A DNA stretch of 64,000 bases. Origin: Nocardia sp. NBC_00508 (lineage in GTDB: Bacteria > Actinomycetota > Actinomycetes > Mycobacteriales > Mycobacteriaceae). The notes beneath the pieces were generated by a model. The model worked only from the letters and a program-made list of their open reading frames with translations. It was not told where the DNA came from and made no database searches. Shown piece after piece: positions 8,195-17,255 of this stretch. Every line of letters starts with the position of its first letter. Position 1 is the stretch's first letter. The DNA lies in the NCBI RefSeq assembly GCF_036346875.1, contig NZ_CP107852.1, forward strand, positions 7,564,001 to 7,628,000. The letters run 5' to 3'. Made by a program: the position numbers and the translations under genes.

Positions 8195-10055
8195 CCCGGC
8201 TCTGTTCATCGCGGCGCCCTACGCGCCCGTCGGCTTCGGACACGACCCGCTGTGGCTCGTGATCGCGAAGGCGCTCGCCGTCTTCGTCTACCTGATGCTG
8301 ATTCCGCTGGTCGCGGTGCTGGCGGAACGAAAGATCGTGGCGCGCATGCAGATGCGCATCGGCCCCAACCGCACCGGCCCGTTCGGCTCGCTGCAAAGCA
8401 TCGCCGACGGCGTGAAGATGGCCCTCAAAGAGGACATCGTCCCGGCGATCGTGGACAAGCCGATCTACATTCTGGCGCCGATCATCTCGGTGGTGCCCGC
8501 CTTCATGGCGTTCGCGGTCATCCCCTTCGGGCCGGAGGTGTCGGTCTTCGGCGTCACCACCGCACTGCAGCTGACCGACCTGCCGGTGGCGGTGCTGTAC
8601 ATCCTGGCGATCACCTCCGTCGGCGTCTACGGCATCGTGCTGGCCGGGTGGTCATCGGGCTCCACGTACCCGTTGCTGGGCGGCTTGCGATCGACCGCTC
8701 AAGTCATCTCCTACGAGATCGCGATGGCGCTGTGCTTCGCCGCCGTGTTCCTGCTCGGCGGCACCATGGCCACCTCGGGAATCGTGTCCGCGCAGGAAGG
8801 AACCTGGTATGTCTTCCTGCTGCTGCCGTCGTTCCTGATCTACTGCGTCTCGATGGTCGGTGAGACCAACCGGGCGCCGTTCGACCTGCCGGAGGCCGAG
8901 GGCGAGCTCGTCGGCGGTTTCCACACCGAGTACTCCTCGCTCAAGTTCGCCATGTTCATGCTGGCCGAATACGTGAACATGGCAACGGTTTCCGCGTTGG
9001 CGACCACACTGTTCCTGGGCGGCTGGCGCGCGCCGTGGCCGCTGAACATGTGGGACGGCGCGAACTCCGGCTGGTGGCCGGTGCTGTGGTTCACCGCCAA
9101 GGTCTGGACGTTCCTGTTCGTGTTCATCTGGCTGCGCGGCACGCTGCCGCGACTGCGCTACGACCAGTTCATGAGTCTCGGGTGGAAACTGCTCATCCCG
9201 GCCTCCTTGGGCTGGGTCATGGTGGTGGCCACCGCCCGGGTGTTGCAGGCCGAGGGCTACCGGGTGCAGACACCGATCCTGGTGATCGGCGGACTGGTGG
9301 TCACCGGGTTGCTGGTGCTGCGGTTCCTGCAGGCGGGCCGGGCGAAGGCCTCCCCGCCACCGGTCGAGGAACCCGCCGCCGATTCCAGTGTCTTCCTCGG
9401 CTTCCCGGTGCCGCCGCTGCCCGCCGACGCCCACGCCCGCGACGCCACCCGCGCCAAGGCCGGTCTGTTCGAACCACTGTCCGGATTCGCGGTCACCGCC
9501 GCGACCATGTTCAAGAAGCCGAACACCGAGTTCTACCCCGAGCACAAGACGCCGACCGCGCCGCGCTATCACGGCAGGCACCAGCTCAACCGGCATCCCG
9601 ACGGCCTGGAGAAGTGCATCGGCTGCGAGCTGTGCGCCTGGGCCTGCCCGGCCGACGCGATCTACGTCGAAGGCGCGGACAACACCGAGACCGAACGCTA
9701 CTCACCCGGTGAACGCTACGGCAGCGTCTACCAGATCAACTACCTGCGCTGCATCGGCTGCGGGTTGTGCATCGAGGCGTGCCCCACCCGCGCGCTCACC
9801 ATGACCAACGACTACGAGATGGCCGACGACAACCGGGCCGACCTCATCTACGAGAAGGACCGACTGCTCGCCCCGCTGCAGCCCGGCATGACCGCGCCGC
9901 CGCACGCGATGCACCCCGGTACCGACGAGGCCGACTACTACCTCGGCAAGGTGCCCGGCAGCCCGCACGACACCGGCGCCGCCACCACGGGCGGCGAGCA
10001 GGCCGACCCGCCCAGGCAGCCGGCCGCCGCGGGCGCGGAAGGAGCAGCACGGTGA
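8187..10055 (+). CDS. nuoHI: NuoH-NuoI fusion subunit of complex I
   Basis: One uninterrupted frame of 622 aa covers two subunits that are separate genes in most bacteria. Residues about 1-400 are NuoH, the membrane subunit at the quinone entrance, with about eight to nine hydrophobic helices and the ERK-x-x-ARMQ-x-R-x-GPN loop near residue 47. Also visible is the conserved GETNRAPFDLPEAEGELV loop. A Pro/Ala-rich linker (about 395-430) leads into NuoI, beginning GFAVTAATMFKKP. NuoI carries two 4Fe-4S motifs, CIGCELCAWACP and CIGCGLCIEACP. I see no stop, frameshift or obvious second ribosome binding site at the join. An internal start (for example the ATG of MFKKP) cannot be excluded. It overlaps nuoG by 8 bases and nuoJ by 4. 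Confidence 0.9.
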   Translation: MSDPALFIAAPYAPVGFGHDPLWLVIAKALAVFVYLMLIPLVAVLAERKIVARMQMRIGPNRTGPFGSLQSIADGVKMALKEDIVPAIVDKPIYILAPIISVVPAFMAFAVIPFGPEVSVFGVTTALQLTDLPVAVLYILAITSVGVYGIVLAGWSSGSTYPLLGGLRSTAQVISYEIAMALCFAAVFLLGGTMATSGIVSAQEGTWYVFLLLPSFLIYCVSMVGETNRAPFDLPEAEGELVGGFHTEYSSLKFAMFMLAEYVNMATVSALATTLFLGGWRAPWPLNMWDGANSGWWPVLWFTAKVWTFLFVFIWLRGTLPRLRYDQFMSLGWKLLIPASLGWVMVVATARVLQAEGYRVQTPILVIGGLVVTGLLVLRFLQAGRAKASPPPVEEPAADSSVFLGFPVPPLPADAHARDATRAKAGLFEPLSGFAVTAATMFKKPNTEFYPEHKTPTAPRYHGRHQLNRHPDGLEKCIGCELCAWACPADAIYVEGADNTETERYSPGERYGSVYQINYLRCIGCGLCIEACPTRALTMTNDYEMADDNRADLIYEKDRLLAPLQPGMTAPPHAMHPGTDEADYYLGKVPGSPHDTGAATTGGEQADPPRQPAAAGAEGAAR

Positions 10056-10882
10056 CCGATTTGATCCTGGCAGCCGAGCCGCTGGCCAACACCTCCACCG
10101 GTGAGGCCGTCCAGTTCTGGATCCTCGCCCCGCTGGCGGCGCTCGGCGCGCTCGGCATGGTCTTCGCCCCCAAGGCCGTGCATTCCGCGATCTGCCTGGC
10201 CGCGACGATGATCGCCCTGGCCGCGTTCTACATCGCCCAGGACGCGCTGTTCCTCGGCGTCGTGCAGATCGTGGTCTACACCGGCGCGGTCATGATGCTG
10301 TTCCTGTTCGTGCTGATGCTCGTCGGCGTCGACTCCGCCGAATCGCTGAAGGAAACCATTCGCGGCCAGCGCCTCGCCGCCGCCGGCGTCGGCCTCGGCT
10401 TCGGCCTGCTGCTCAGCGGCGGCATCGCCCGCGGCGTGCGTGAGTCCGGAATCAGCTTTCCCACTTCCGGTTTCGTGGGCCGCGACGTGATCGCCGAGCT
10501 GGCCGAGCTGATCTTCCTGCGCTACGTGTGGGCCTTCGAACTCACCGGCGCTCTGCTGATCGCCGCCACCATCGGCGCCATGGTGCTGGCCCACCGCGAG
10601 CAGTTCGGGCCACGCGCCGACCAGCGCGAACTCTCGCGCCGCCGATTCCGCGAGGCCGGACACCGGGCGACGCCGCTGCCCACCCCCGGCGTGTACGCCA
10701 GGCACAACGCGGTGGACATCCCCGCGCGACTGCCCGACGGCTCGTTCGAGGAACTGTCGGTCAGCACCATCCTGCGGCACCGCCGCACCAGGGCGCTCAC
10801 CGAAGCGGCCGTCATCTCGGTCGGCACCGCCCCCGCATCGGACGCGACCGACAACCCCAGCGACGAGGAAGGCAACCGGTGA
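10052..10882 (+). CDS. nuoJ: NADH-quinone oxidoreductase subunit J
   Basis: Membrane subunit J (276 aa), part of the antiporter-like coupling region between the quinone site and NuoL/M/N. Five hydrophobic segments lie in the first ~185 residues, including the VVYTGAVMMLFLFVLML helix typical of NuoJ. The C-terminal ~90 residues form a hydrophilic tail (Arg-rich, then TPGVYARHNAVDIPARLPDGS), as in other actinobacteria. The GTG start at 10052 overlaps the preceding stop (GTGA). A purine-rich GGAAGGAG ends 6 bases upstream. Confidence 0.94.
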   Translation: MTDLILAAEPLANTSTGEAVQFWILAPLAALGALGMVFAPKAVHSAICLAATMIALAAFYIAQDALFLGVVQIVVYTGAVMMLFLFVLMLVGVDSAESLKETIRGQRLAAAGVGLGFGLLLSGGIARGVRESGISFPTSGFVGRDVIAELAELIFLRYVWAFELTGALLIAATIGAMVLAHREQFGPRADQRELSRRRFREAGHRATPLPTPGVYARHNAVDIPARLPDGSFEELSVSTILRHRRTRALTEAAVISVGTAPASDATDNPSDEEGNR

Positions 10883-11178
10883 ATCCCGAGAACTACCTGT
10901 TCCTGTCCGCCCTGCTGTTCACGATCGGCGCAGCCGGCGTGCTGCTGCGGCGCAACGCCATCGTGGTGTTCATGTGCATCGAGCTGATGCTCAACGCGGT
11001 GAACCTCGCGTTCGTCACCTTCGCAAGGATGCACGACAACCTGGACGGGCAGGTGTTCGCGTTCTTCACGATGGTGGTCGCCGCGGCCGAGGTGGTCGTC
11101 GGCTTGGCCATCATCATGACCATCTTCCGCGCCCGCCGCTCGACCTCCGTCGACGACGCCAACCTGCTGAAGTTCTGA
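10879..11178 (+). CDS. nuoK: NADH-quinone oxidoreductase subunit K
   Basis: Small membrane subunit K (99 aa) with three helices, related to MrpC antiporter subunits. It carries the conserved membrane Glu in CIELMLNAVNLAFV (about residue 35) and a second Glu in AAAEVVVGLAI (about residue 70), both implicated in proton coupling in the family. The GTG start at 10879 overlaps the nuoJ stop by 4 bases, and GACGAGGAAGG upstream serves as ribosome binding site. Confidence 0.95.
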   Translation: MNPENYLFLSALLFTIGAAGVLLRRNAIVVFMCIELMLNAVNLAFVTFARMHDNLDGQVFAFFTMVVAAAEVVVGLAIIMTIFRARRSTSVDDANLLKF

Positions 11179-11179
11179 C

Positions 11180-13066
11180 GTGGACACCGCAACGCTCTGG
11201 CTGCTGCCCGCCCTCCCCCTGGCGGGTGCGATCGTCCTCCTGCTGACCGGCCGCTACGGCGACAAGTGGGGGCACCTGCTCGGCGCCGCGATGGCGCTGG
11301 CCTCGTTCGTGGTCGCGGCGATCGCGTTCACCGACATGCTCGGGCGCGACGCCGCCGAACGGCCCATCCACCAGGATCTGTTCAGCTGGGTCCCGGTAGC
11401 CGGGCTGCAAGTCGACTTCGCGCTCCAATTGGACCAGCTGTCGATGTGTTTCGCGCTGCTGATCACCGGCGTCGGCTCGCTGATCCACATCTACTCGATC
11501 GGCTACATGAGCCACGACCCGGGGCGGCGGCGGTTCTTCGCCTACCTCAACCTGTTCCTCGCGGCCATGCTGCTGCTGGTGCTGGCGAACAACTACCTCG
11601 TGCTCTACCTCGGCTGGGAGGGCGTGGGCCTGGCTTCCTACCTGCTGATCGGGTTCTGGTACCACAAGCCCTCGGCGGCAACGGCTGCCAAGAAAGCGTT
11701 CGTGGTCAACCGGGTCGGCGACATGGGCTTGGCGATCGCCATGATGGTGATGTTCGCGACGTTCGGCTCGATCGACTTCGACGCCGTGTTCGGCGCCGCG
11801 CCCCACGCCGGCGAGGGCACGCTCACCGCGATCGGCTTGTTGCTGCTGCTCGCCGCGTGCGGCAAGTCAGCGCAGGTACCGCTGCAATCCTGGCTCGGCG
11901 ACGCGATGGAAGGCCCTACCCCGGTGTCGGCGCTCATCCACGCCGCCACCATGGTGACCGCGGGCGTCTACCTGATCGCGCGGTCCAACCCGATCTTCGA
12001 CCTCGCACCGAACGCCCGGCTGGGGGTGGTGCTGGTCGGCGCGGTCACGCTGCTGTTCGGCGCGATCGTCGGCTGCGCCAAGGACGACATCAAGAAGGCG
12101 CTGGCCGCCTCCACCATGAGCCAGATCGGCTACATGGTGCTGGCCGCCGGTCTCGGCCCGGCCGGCTACGCCGTCGCCATCATGCATCTGCTCACGCACG
12201 GATTCTTCAAGGCCGGACTGTTCCTCGGCGCCGGTTCGGTGATGCACGCGATGAACGACGAAACCGACATGCGCCGCTATGGCGGATTGCGCACCTTGCT
12301 GCCGATCACTTACGTCACCTTCGGCCTCGGCTACCTCGCCATCATCGGGGTCCCACCGTTCGCCGGGTTCTTCTCGAAGGACCGGATCATCGAGGCGGCG
12401 TTCAACCAAGGCGGTTTCGGTGGCATCACGCTGGGTCTGGTTGCGCTGCTCGGCGCGGGCCTGACCGCGTTCTACATGACGCGGGTCATGCTGATGACGT
12501 TCTTCGGCGAGCGCCGCTGGAAACCGGACACCCATCCGCACGAGGCGCCCGCGGTGATGACCGGTCCGATGATCCTGCTCGCGCTCGGCTCGGCCGGGGC
12601 GGGCGCGGTGTTCGTCTTCGGCTCCTCGCTGCAGAACTGGCTCGAACCGGTGGTCGGCGCTCACCACGGCACCGAAACCGTTCCCGCGGCATTGGTTACG
12701 GTGCTCGCGCTCGGTGTGGTCGCCGTCGGCGTCGCGGTCGCCTACTCCCAGTACGCGCAGCGTGACATCCCCGAGACCGCACCCGGAGCCGTGTCCGCGC
12801 TGACCGTCGCGGCACGCAAGGATCTCTACGGCGACGCGGTCAACGAAGCGGCGTTCATGCGTCCCGGACAGCATCTGACCAGGGCGCTGGTCTTCCTCGA
12901 CAACCGCGGCATCGATGGCATCGTGAACGGAACCGCGGCGCTGATCGGCGGGTTGTCCGCGCGGGCCCGGCGCGTGCAGTCCGGGTTCGTGCGCTCGTAT
13001 GCCCTGTCCATGTTCACCGGCGCGGCCCTGGTGGCCGCCGCCCTGCTGGCGGTGAGGTTGTGGTGA
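11180..13066 (+). CDS. nuoL: NADH-quinone oxidoreductase subunit L
   Basis: Distal antiporter-like subunit (628 aa) of the proton-pumping arm. It has about 14-16 hydrophobic segments, the conserved NYLVLYLGWEGVGLASYLLIGFW region with its key Glu (about residue 145), and the PLQSWLGDAMEGPTPVSALIHAATMV stretch typical of proton-translocating NuoL/M/N. The C-terminal end has the lateral-helix region expected of NuoL and the length is normal. The GTG start lies one base after the nuoK stop. The stop overlaps the nuoM start. Confidence 0.95.
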   Translation: MDTATLWLLPALPLAGAIVLLLTGRYGDKWGHLLGAAMALASFVVAAIAFTDMLGRDAAERPIHQDLFSWVPVAGLQVDFALQLDQLSMCFALLITGVGSLIHIYSIGYMSHDPGRRRFFAYLNLFLAAMLLLVLANNYLVLYLGWEGVGLASYLLIGFWYHKPSAATAAKKAFVVNRVGDMGLAIAMMVMFATFGSIDFDAVFGAAPHAGEGTLTAIGLLLLLAACGKSAQVPLQSWLGDAMEGPTPVSALIHAATMVTAGVYLIARSNPIFDLAPNARLGVVLVGAVTLLFGAIVGCAKDDIKKALAASTMSQIGYMVLAAGLGPAGYAVAIMHLLTHGFFKAGLFLGAGSVMHAMNDETDMRRYGGLRTLLPITYVTFGLGYLAIIGVPPFAGFFSKDRIIEAAFNQGGFGGITLGLVALLGAGLTAFYMTRVMLMTFFGERRWKPDTHPHEAPAVMTGPMILLALGSAGAGAVFVFGSSLQNWLEPVVGAHHGTETVPAALVTVLALGVVAVGVAVAYSQYAQRDIPETAPGAVSALTVAARKDLYGDAVNEAAFMRPGQHLTRALVFLDNRGIDGIVNGTAALIGGLSARARRVQSGFVRSYALSMFTGAALVAAALLAVRLW

Positions 13067-14688
13067 GCGAATTTCCCTGGTTGACGACGCTGTGGCTGGC
13101 TCCGGTCGTCGGTGCGGCGATCGTGCTCATGCTGCCCGCCACCCAACGCGTCCTGGCACGCGTTGTGGCCCTGAGCCTCTCGGTGCTCGTGCTGGCCATC
13201 GGCATCGTGCTCGCCGTGCGCTTCGACCCCGGCGGAGCGCAATACCAGTTCGTCGAATCCCACCAGTGGATTCCGGCGTTCGGCGCCGGATACACCCTCG
13301 GCTTGGACGGCATCGCGCTGGCGCTGGTGCTGCTGACCACGGCCCTGGTTCCGCTGCTGATCCTGGCGGGCTGGCACGACGACCGCGAAGTGGGCAGCGG
13401 TAAGCGGGTGGCGCACACGTACGTCGCACTCACCCTGCTCGTCGAGGCGATGGTGCTGATCTCCTTCGTCGCACTGGACATCCTGCTGTTCTACGTGTTC
13501 TTCGAGGCGATGCTCATCCCGATGTACTTCCTCATCGGCGGATTCGGGCCACGCACCGGGGACGTGCGGCTGCGCCAGCAGCGCTCACGTGCGGCGGTGA
13601 AGTTCCTGCTGTACAACCTGTTCGGCGGACTGATCATGCTGGCCGCGGTCATCGGGTTGTACGTGCTCACCGCCCGCGAGGGGCTGGGCGAGGGATCGTC
13701 GGGGACGTTCGATTTCCGCACCGTGGTCGCGGCGGCCAACGCAGGTCAGCTCGGCGCCGGGCCCGCGGTGCTCAACGCCTTGTTCCTCGGGTTCATGTTC
13801 GCGTTCGCGGTCAAGGCGCCGCTGTGGCCGCTGCACACCTGGCTGCCGGACGCCGCCGTCGCGGCGACACCGTCCAGTGCGGTGCTGATGATGGCCGTGG
13901 TGGACAAGGTGGGCACCTTCGGCATGCTGCGCTACTGCCTGCCATTGTTCCCGGGCGCCTCGGACACCTATGCGCCGCTGGTGATCACGCTCGCGGTCGT
14001 CGGCATCGTCTACGGAGCCCTGCTGGCCATCGGGCAGACCGACCTGATGCGCCTGATCGCCTACACGTCGATCTCCCATTTCGGCTTCATCATCCTCGGC
14101 GTCTTCGCCATGACCAGCCAGGGCCAGACCGGCGCGACGCTGTACATGGTCAACCACGGCATCTCCACCGCCGCGCTGTTCCTGGTGGCCGGGTTCTTGG
14201 TATCGCGGCGGGGCACTCGCGTCATCGCGGAATTCGGCGGCGTGCAGAAGGTCGCCCCCGTGCTGGCGGGCACCTTCCTCATCGCCGGTCTGGCGACCTT
14301 GTCGCTGCCCGGGCTCGCCCCGTTCGTCAGTGAATTCCTAGTGCTGGTCGGCACCTTCACCCGCTATCAGTTCGCGGCCGTGGTCGCCGCCAGCGCGCTG
14401 GTGCTGGCCGCGCTGTATGTGCTGTGGGTCTACCAGCGGATGATGACCGGTCCGGTGAAGGAAGGCAACGAGCGGATCTACGATCTGGCGCCCCGCGAAA
14501 TCACCGTGGTGGTCCCGCTGATCCTCGCGCTGCTGTTCCTCGGCGTCTACCCGAAAGTCCTGACCGACTTCATCAATCCCGCCGTGAGCCAAACCCTCAC
14601 CACCATCGGCCGCAGCGACCCCGCGCCGTCCACACCCACGCTGCCCGAGGCGGGATCGGTTCAACATCCTGGAGGTGCCCACAAATGA
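13063..14688 (+). CDS. nuoM: NADH-quinone oxidoreductase subunit M
   Basis: Antiporter-like membrane subunit M (541 aa) with about 14 helices. The Glu of FYVFFEAMLIPMYFLIGGFG (about residue 149) and KAPLWPLHTWLPDAAVAATPSSAVLM with its Lys are visible family landmarks. Two adjacent GTG codons are possible starts (13060 and 13063). The second is preferred because GGTGAGG lies 5 bases upstream and it gives the GTGA overlap with the nuoL stop. The stop overlaps a 16-codon micro-ORF that connects to nuoN. Confidence 0.95.
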   Translation: MSEFPWLTTLWLAPVVGAAIVLMLPATQRVLARVVALSLSVLVLAIGIVLAVRFDPGGAQYQFVESHQWIPAFGAGYTLGLDGIALALVLLTTALVPLLILAGWHDDREVGSGKRVAHTYVALTLLVEAMVLISFVALDILLFYVFFEAMLIPMYFLIGGFGPRTGDVRLRQQRSRAAVKFLLYNLFGGLIMLAAVIGLYVLTAREGLGEGSSGTFDFRTVVAAANAGQLGAGPAVLNALFLGFMFAFAVKAPLWPLHTWLPDAAVAATPSSAVLMMAVVDKVGTFGMLRYCLPLFPGASDTYAPLVITLAVVGIVYGALLAIGQTDLMRLIAYTSISHFGFIILGVFAMTSQGQTGATLYMVNHGISTAALFLVAGFLVSRRGTRVIAEFGGVQKVAPVLAGTFLIAGLATLSLPGLAPFVSEFLVLVGTFTRYQFAAVVAASALVLAALYVLWVYQRMMTGPVKEGNERIYDLAPREITVVVPLILALLFLGVYPKVLTDFINPAVSQTLTTIGRSDPAPSTPTLPEAGSVQHPGGAHK

Positions 14689-14735
14689 GCCGACCGTGCG
14701 CACGCTGCCGAACAAACACAGGACGGCCTGAGTGA
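14685..14735 (+). CDS. 16-codon micro-ORF bridging nuoM and nuoN
   Basis: Reads MSRPCARCRTNTGRPE. Its ATG overlaps the nuoM stop (ATGA) and its stop overlaps the nuoN GTG (GTGA), so both junctions have the same 4-base overlap as the rest of the operon. GGAGGTG at 14671-14677 ends 7 bases before the ATG and is among the best ribosome binding sites in the operon. The most economical reading (inference) is a coupling device that carries ribosomes across the 43-bp gap to nuoN. The CxxC in the peptide may be chance. Nothing in the sequence shows the peptide is stable. Confidence 0.5.
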   Translation: MSRPCARCRTNTGRPE

Positions 14736-16357
14736 ACGACGTCGACTACGCCACGATCCTCGCCGCGAGCGTCCCCGCGCCGAGCATCGAATACGGCGCC
14801 CTGTCCCCCATGCTCATCGTGTTCGGCGTCGCCGTGCTCGGTGTGCTCGTCGAGGCCTTCGTCGCCCGCCGCTTCCGTTATGCGACGCATCTGGTGCTGA
14901 GCCTGGCCGGGTTGGCCGCGGCACTGGTCGCCGTGGTGGCACTGGCGGGCACCGAGTCCACCGCCGTCGCCGGAGCCGTGGCGATCGATGGTGTCACGCT
15001 GTTCCTGCAAGGAACGATCCTGGTGGTGTCGATTCTCGGCGTCTTGTTCATCGCCGAGCGCGGAGCCGAGCCTCGCGAGCAGGCGCGCTCGGGCCCTGGC
15101 ACCTGGAGTCTGGCCGCCGCGACCCTCGGCCGCGGTGTGGACGCGTTCACACCACAGGCTTCGGCGGTACCCGGCAGCGCGGCCGAAATCGCCGCGGTGC
15201 GCGCGGGTGTCGCGACCACCGAGGTGTTCCCGCTGACGTTGCTGGCCGTCGGTGGCCTGCTGCTGTTCCCGGCATCCAACGATCTGCTCACCATGTTCGT
15301 CGCGCTCGAGGTGCTGTCGCTGCCGCTGTATCTGCTGTGCGGGCTGGCGCGACGCAACCGGCTGCTCTCCCAGGAGGCGGCGCTGAAGTACTTCCTGCTC
15401 GGCGCGTTCTCCTCGGCGTTCTTCCTCTACGGGGTCGCGCTGCTGTACGGGCAGGCGGGCACGGTGCGGCTCGGCGGCATCGCGGACGCCATCGCCCAGC
15501 ATCCGGAGGATACGACGCTGGCACTGCTCGGGATCGCGATGCTGGCGGTCGGGCTGTTGTTCAAAATCGGCGCGGTGCCGTTCCAGTCGTGGGTGCCGGA
15601 CGTGTACCAAGGCGCCCCCACCGCGATCACCGGTTTCATGGCGGCAGCCACCAAAATCGCTGCCGTCGGCGCATTGGTGCGCGTGCTGCAGGTCGCGGTG
15701 CCCGGACTGCGCGACGACTGGCGCCCGATCCTCGCTGCCGTCGCGATCGCCACCATGGCGGTCGGCGCGGTCATGGCGATCACACAAACCGACGTGAAGC
15801 GCATGCTCGCGTATTCTTCGGTGGCCCATGCCGGTTTCCTGCTCACCGCGCCGGTGGCGGCCAACGACCGCGGCGTCGCCGCGGTGCTGTTCTACCTTGC
15901 GGCCTACGGCATCGGTACCCTCGGTGCGTTCGCCGTGGTCAGCCTGGTCCGCGAACCGGCAGGCGAGGAGGCCACCGGCCTGCCCCGGTGGGCTGGTCTC
16001 GGCCGCCGCTCCCCTTGGCTGGCGACGGTTTTCGCGCTGTTTCTGCTTTCGTTCGCAGGCCTGCCGCTCACCAGCGGCTTCGTCAGCAAGTTCGCCGTCT
16101 TCGAGGCCGCGGCGTCGGGCGGCGCGGCAGCACTGGTGATCGTCGGCGTGATCTGCAGTGCCATCGCGGCGTTCTTCTACCTGCGCGTGATAGTGCTGAT
16201 GTTCTTCACCGACCCGCCCACCGACGCCCCTGTGCTCGTCACCCCGCCGCTGACCACCACCATCGTGGCGATCACCGCGGCTGTCACATTCGTGCTCGGT
16301 GTCTTCCCGCAGCCGCTGCTCGAACTGGCCGACCAGGCGGCCACATTCGTCCGCTGA
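14732..16357 (+). CDS. nuoN: NADH-quinone oxidoreductase subunit N
   Basis: Antiporter-like membrane subunit N (541 aa), last gene of the complex I operon. It has about 14 helices, the conserved TMFVALEVLSLPLYLLCGLARRN segment with its key Glu, and KIGAVPFQSWVPDVYQGAPTAITGFMAAATKIAA with the coupling Lys residues. A variable insert of about 50 residues follows the third helix (SGPGTWSLAAATLGRGVDAF). The GTG start at 14732 overlaps the stop of the upstream micro-ORF. There is no other good ribosome binding site directly in front of it, which fits coupled translation. Confidence 0.95.
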   Translation: MNDVDYATILAASVPAPSIEYGALSPMLIVFGVAVLGVLVEAFVARRFRYATHLVLSLAGLAAALVAVVALAGTESTAVAGAVAIDGVTLFLQGTILVVSILGVLFIAERGAEPREQARSGPGTWSLAAATLGRGVDAFTPQASAVPGSAAEIAAVRAGVATTEVFPLTLLAVGGLLLFPASNDLLTMFVALEVLSLPLYLLCGLARRNRLLSQEAALKYFLLGAFSSAFFLYGVALLYGQAGTVRLGGIADAIAQHPEDTTLALLGIAMLAVGLLFKIGAVPFQSWVPDVYQGAPTAITGFMAAATKIAAVGALVRVLQVAVPGLRDDWRPILAAVAIATMAVGAVMAITQTDVKRMLAYSSVAHAGFLLTAPVAANDRGVAAVLFYLAAYGIGTLGAFAVVSLVREPAGEEATGLPRWAGLGRRSPWLATVFALFLLSFAGLPLTSGFVSKFAVFEAAASGGAAALVIVGVICSAIAAFFYLRVIVLMFFTDPPTDAPVLVTPPLTTTIVAITAAVTFVLGVFPQPLLELADQAATFVR

Positions 16358-16370
16358 CCGGCCTCGGGTG

Positions 16371-16397
16371 ATGCCGCCGCCCCGACCGCGGCGGCAT
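16371..16397 (+). terminator. Hairpin terminator after nuoN
   Basis: Perfect 10-bp inverted repeat ATGCCGCCGC-N7-GCGGCGGCAT starting 13 bases after the nuoN stop. There is no T-run, as is common for actinobacterial terminators. It lies between the convergent nuoN and the DUF5753 regulator and could serve both. Confidence 0.75.
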
Positions 16398-16418
16398 TGC
16401 CCGCGCCGGATCGACGCG

Positions 16419-17255
16419 CTATGCGCCGCGCCGCCGCTCCAGCGCGCTGGCGATCAGCACACGGGCGCGGTCGCCGTACTCGGCCTGGTCGGCGAGGATC
16501 GCGAAGGTCTTCTCGTGCAAGGCGATCTCGGAGGGGCGAGTGATGGTCAGCTCGGCCGAGACCGTCTCGGTCAGCACCTGCGAACGGTCGTAGATGACGA
16601 AGTTCGTCGCCGGCGCGCGATAGTCGGCGCAGACCGGGATGATCCCCAGCCGGACCCTCGGATTGGACATCACCGCGAGCAGGTAGGCCAGCTGCTCGGC
16701 CATGGTGGCCGCGTCGCCGACCATCCGCCAGAGCGCGGCCTCGTTGATCAGGAAGTGGAACCGGTGCTTCGCCCGGTGGAGCACCTGTTTGCGGGCCATC
16801 CGCGCGGCCACCGCGTCTTCGAGGTCGTCGCGTCCGCCGGTGACCGCGATACACGCGGTGAGGATTGCGCGGGCGTAGCCCTCGGTTTGCAGCAGTCCGG
16901 GCAACGTGTCGGGGGCATACCAGCGGATCTGGGCGGTCTGTGCCTCCAGATCGATCGACTGTCTTTGTCTTCGCGCATGGCCGGAGGCGACGGTGCGTTG
17001 CCATTCCAGATACATCGACTGCAAATTGCGCGCGTTGGCAACCAGATCGTCCAGCACGGCGGTGTTACCGCACGCCTCGCACCAGGCGGCGAGGTCGGCT
17101 TCCGACGGCGTCTGTTTGCCGCCCTCGATCCGGGAGACCTTGCTCGAATGCCAGCCGCATCTGGCCGCCAGTTCCAGGCCGGTCAGGTGGGCGGCACGAC
17201 GCAGTTCGCGCAGGCGCGCACCCAGCGCCGCGCGTGCGTCCGACACACCGTTCAC
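16419..17255 (-). CDS. Helix-turn-helix regulator with DUF5753 domain
   Basis: 278 aa. Residues about 8-65 are an XRE-type helix-turn-helix (LRELRRAAHLTGLELAARCGWHSSKVSRIEGGKQTPS). The rest is the DUF5753 ligand-sensing region, recognisable by RWYAPDTLPGLLQTEGYARAI and by the FLINEAALWRMVGDAATMAEQL and GIIPVCADYRAPATNFVIYD stretches. This family is widespread in filamentous actinomycetes and often sits beside small DUF397- or DUF6879-type proteins, as here. It is the last gene of a three-gene operon and overlaps the DUF6879 gene by 4 bases. The ligand is unknown. Confidence 0.9.
   Translation of the reverse strand: MNGVSDARAALGARLRELRRAAHLTGLELAARCGWHSSKVSRIEGGKQTPSEADLAAWCEACGNTAVLDDLVANARNLQSMYLEWQRTVASGHARRQRQSIDLEAQTAQIRWYAPDTLPGLLQTEGYARAILTACIAVTGGRDDLEDAVAARMARKQVLHRAKHRFHFLINEAALWRMVGDAATMAEQLAYLLAVMSNPRVRLGIIPVCADYRAPATNFVIYDRSQVLTETVSAELTITRPSEIALHEKTFAILADQAEYGDRARVLIASALERRRGA

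Noticed and set aside
8187..10055. Frameshift or assembly artefact creating the NuoH-NuoI fusion
   Set aside because: Both halves and the linker are in one clean frame with normal codon use; only an error that removed a stop in frame could imitate this, so it is kept as a real fusion pending reads.
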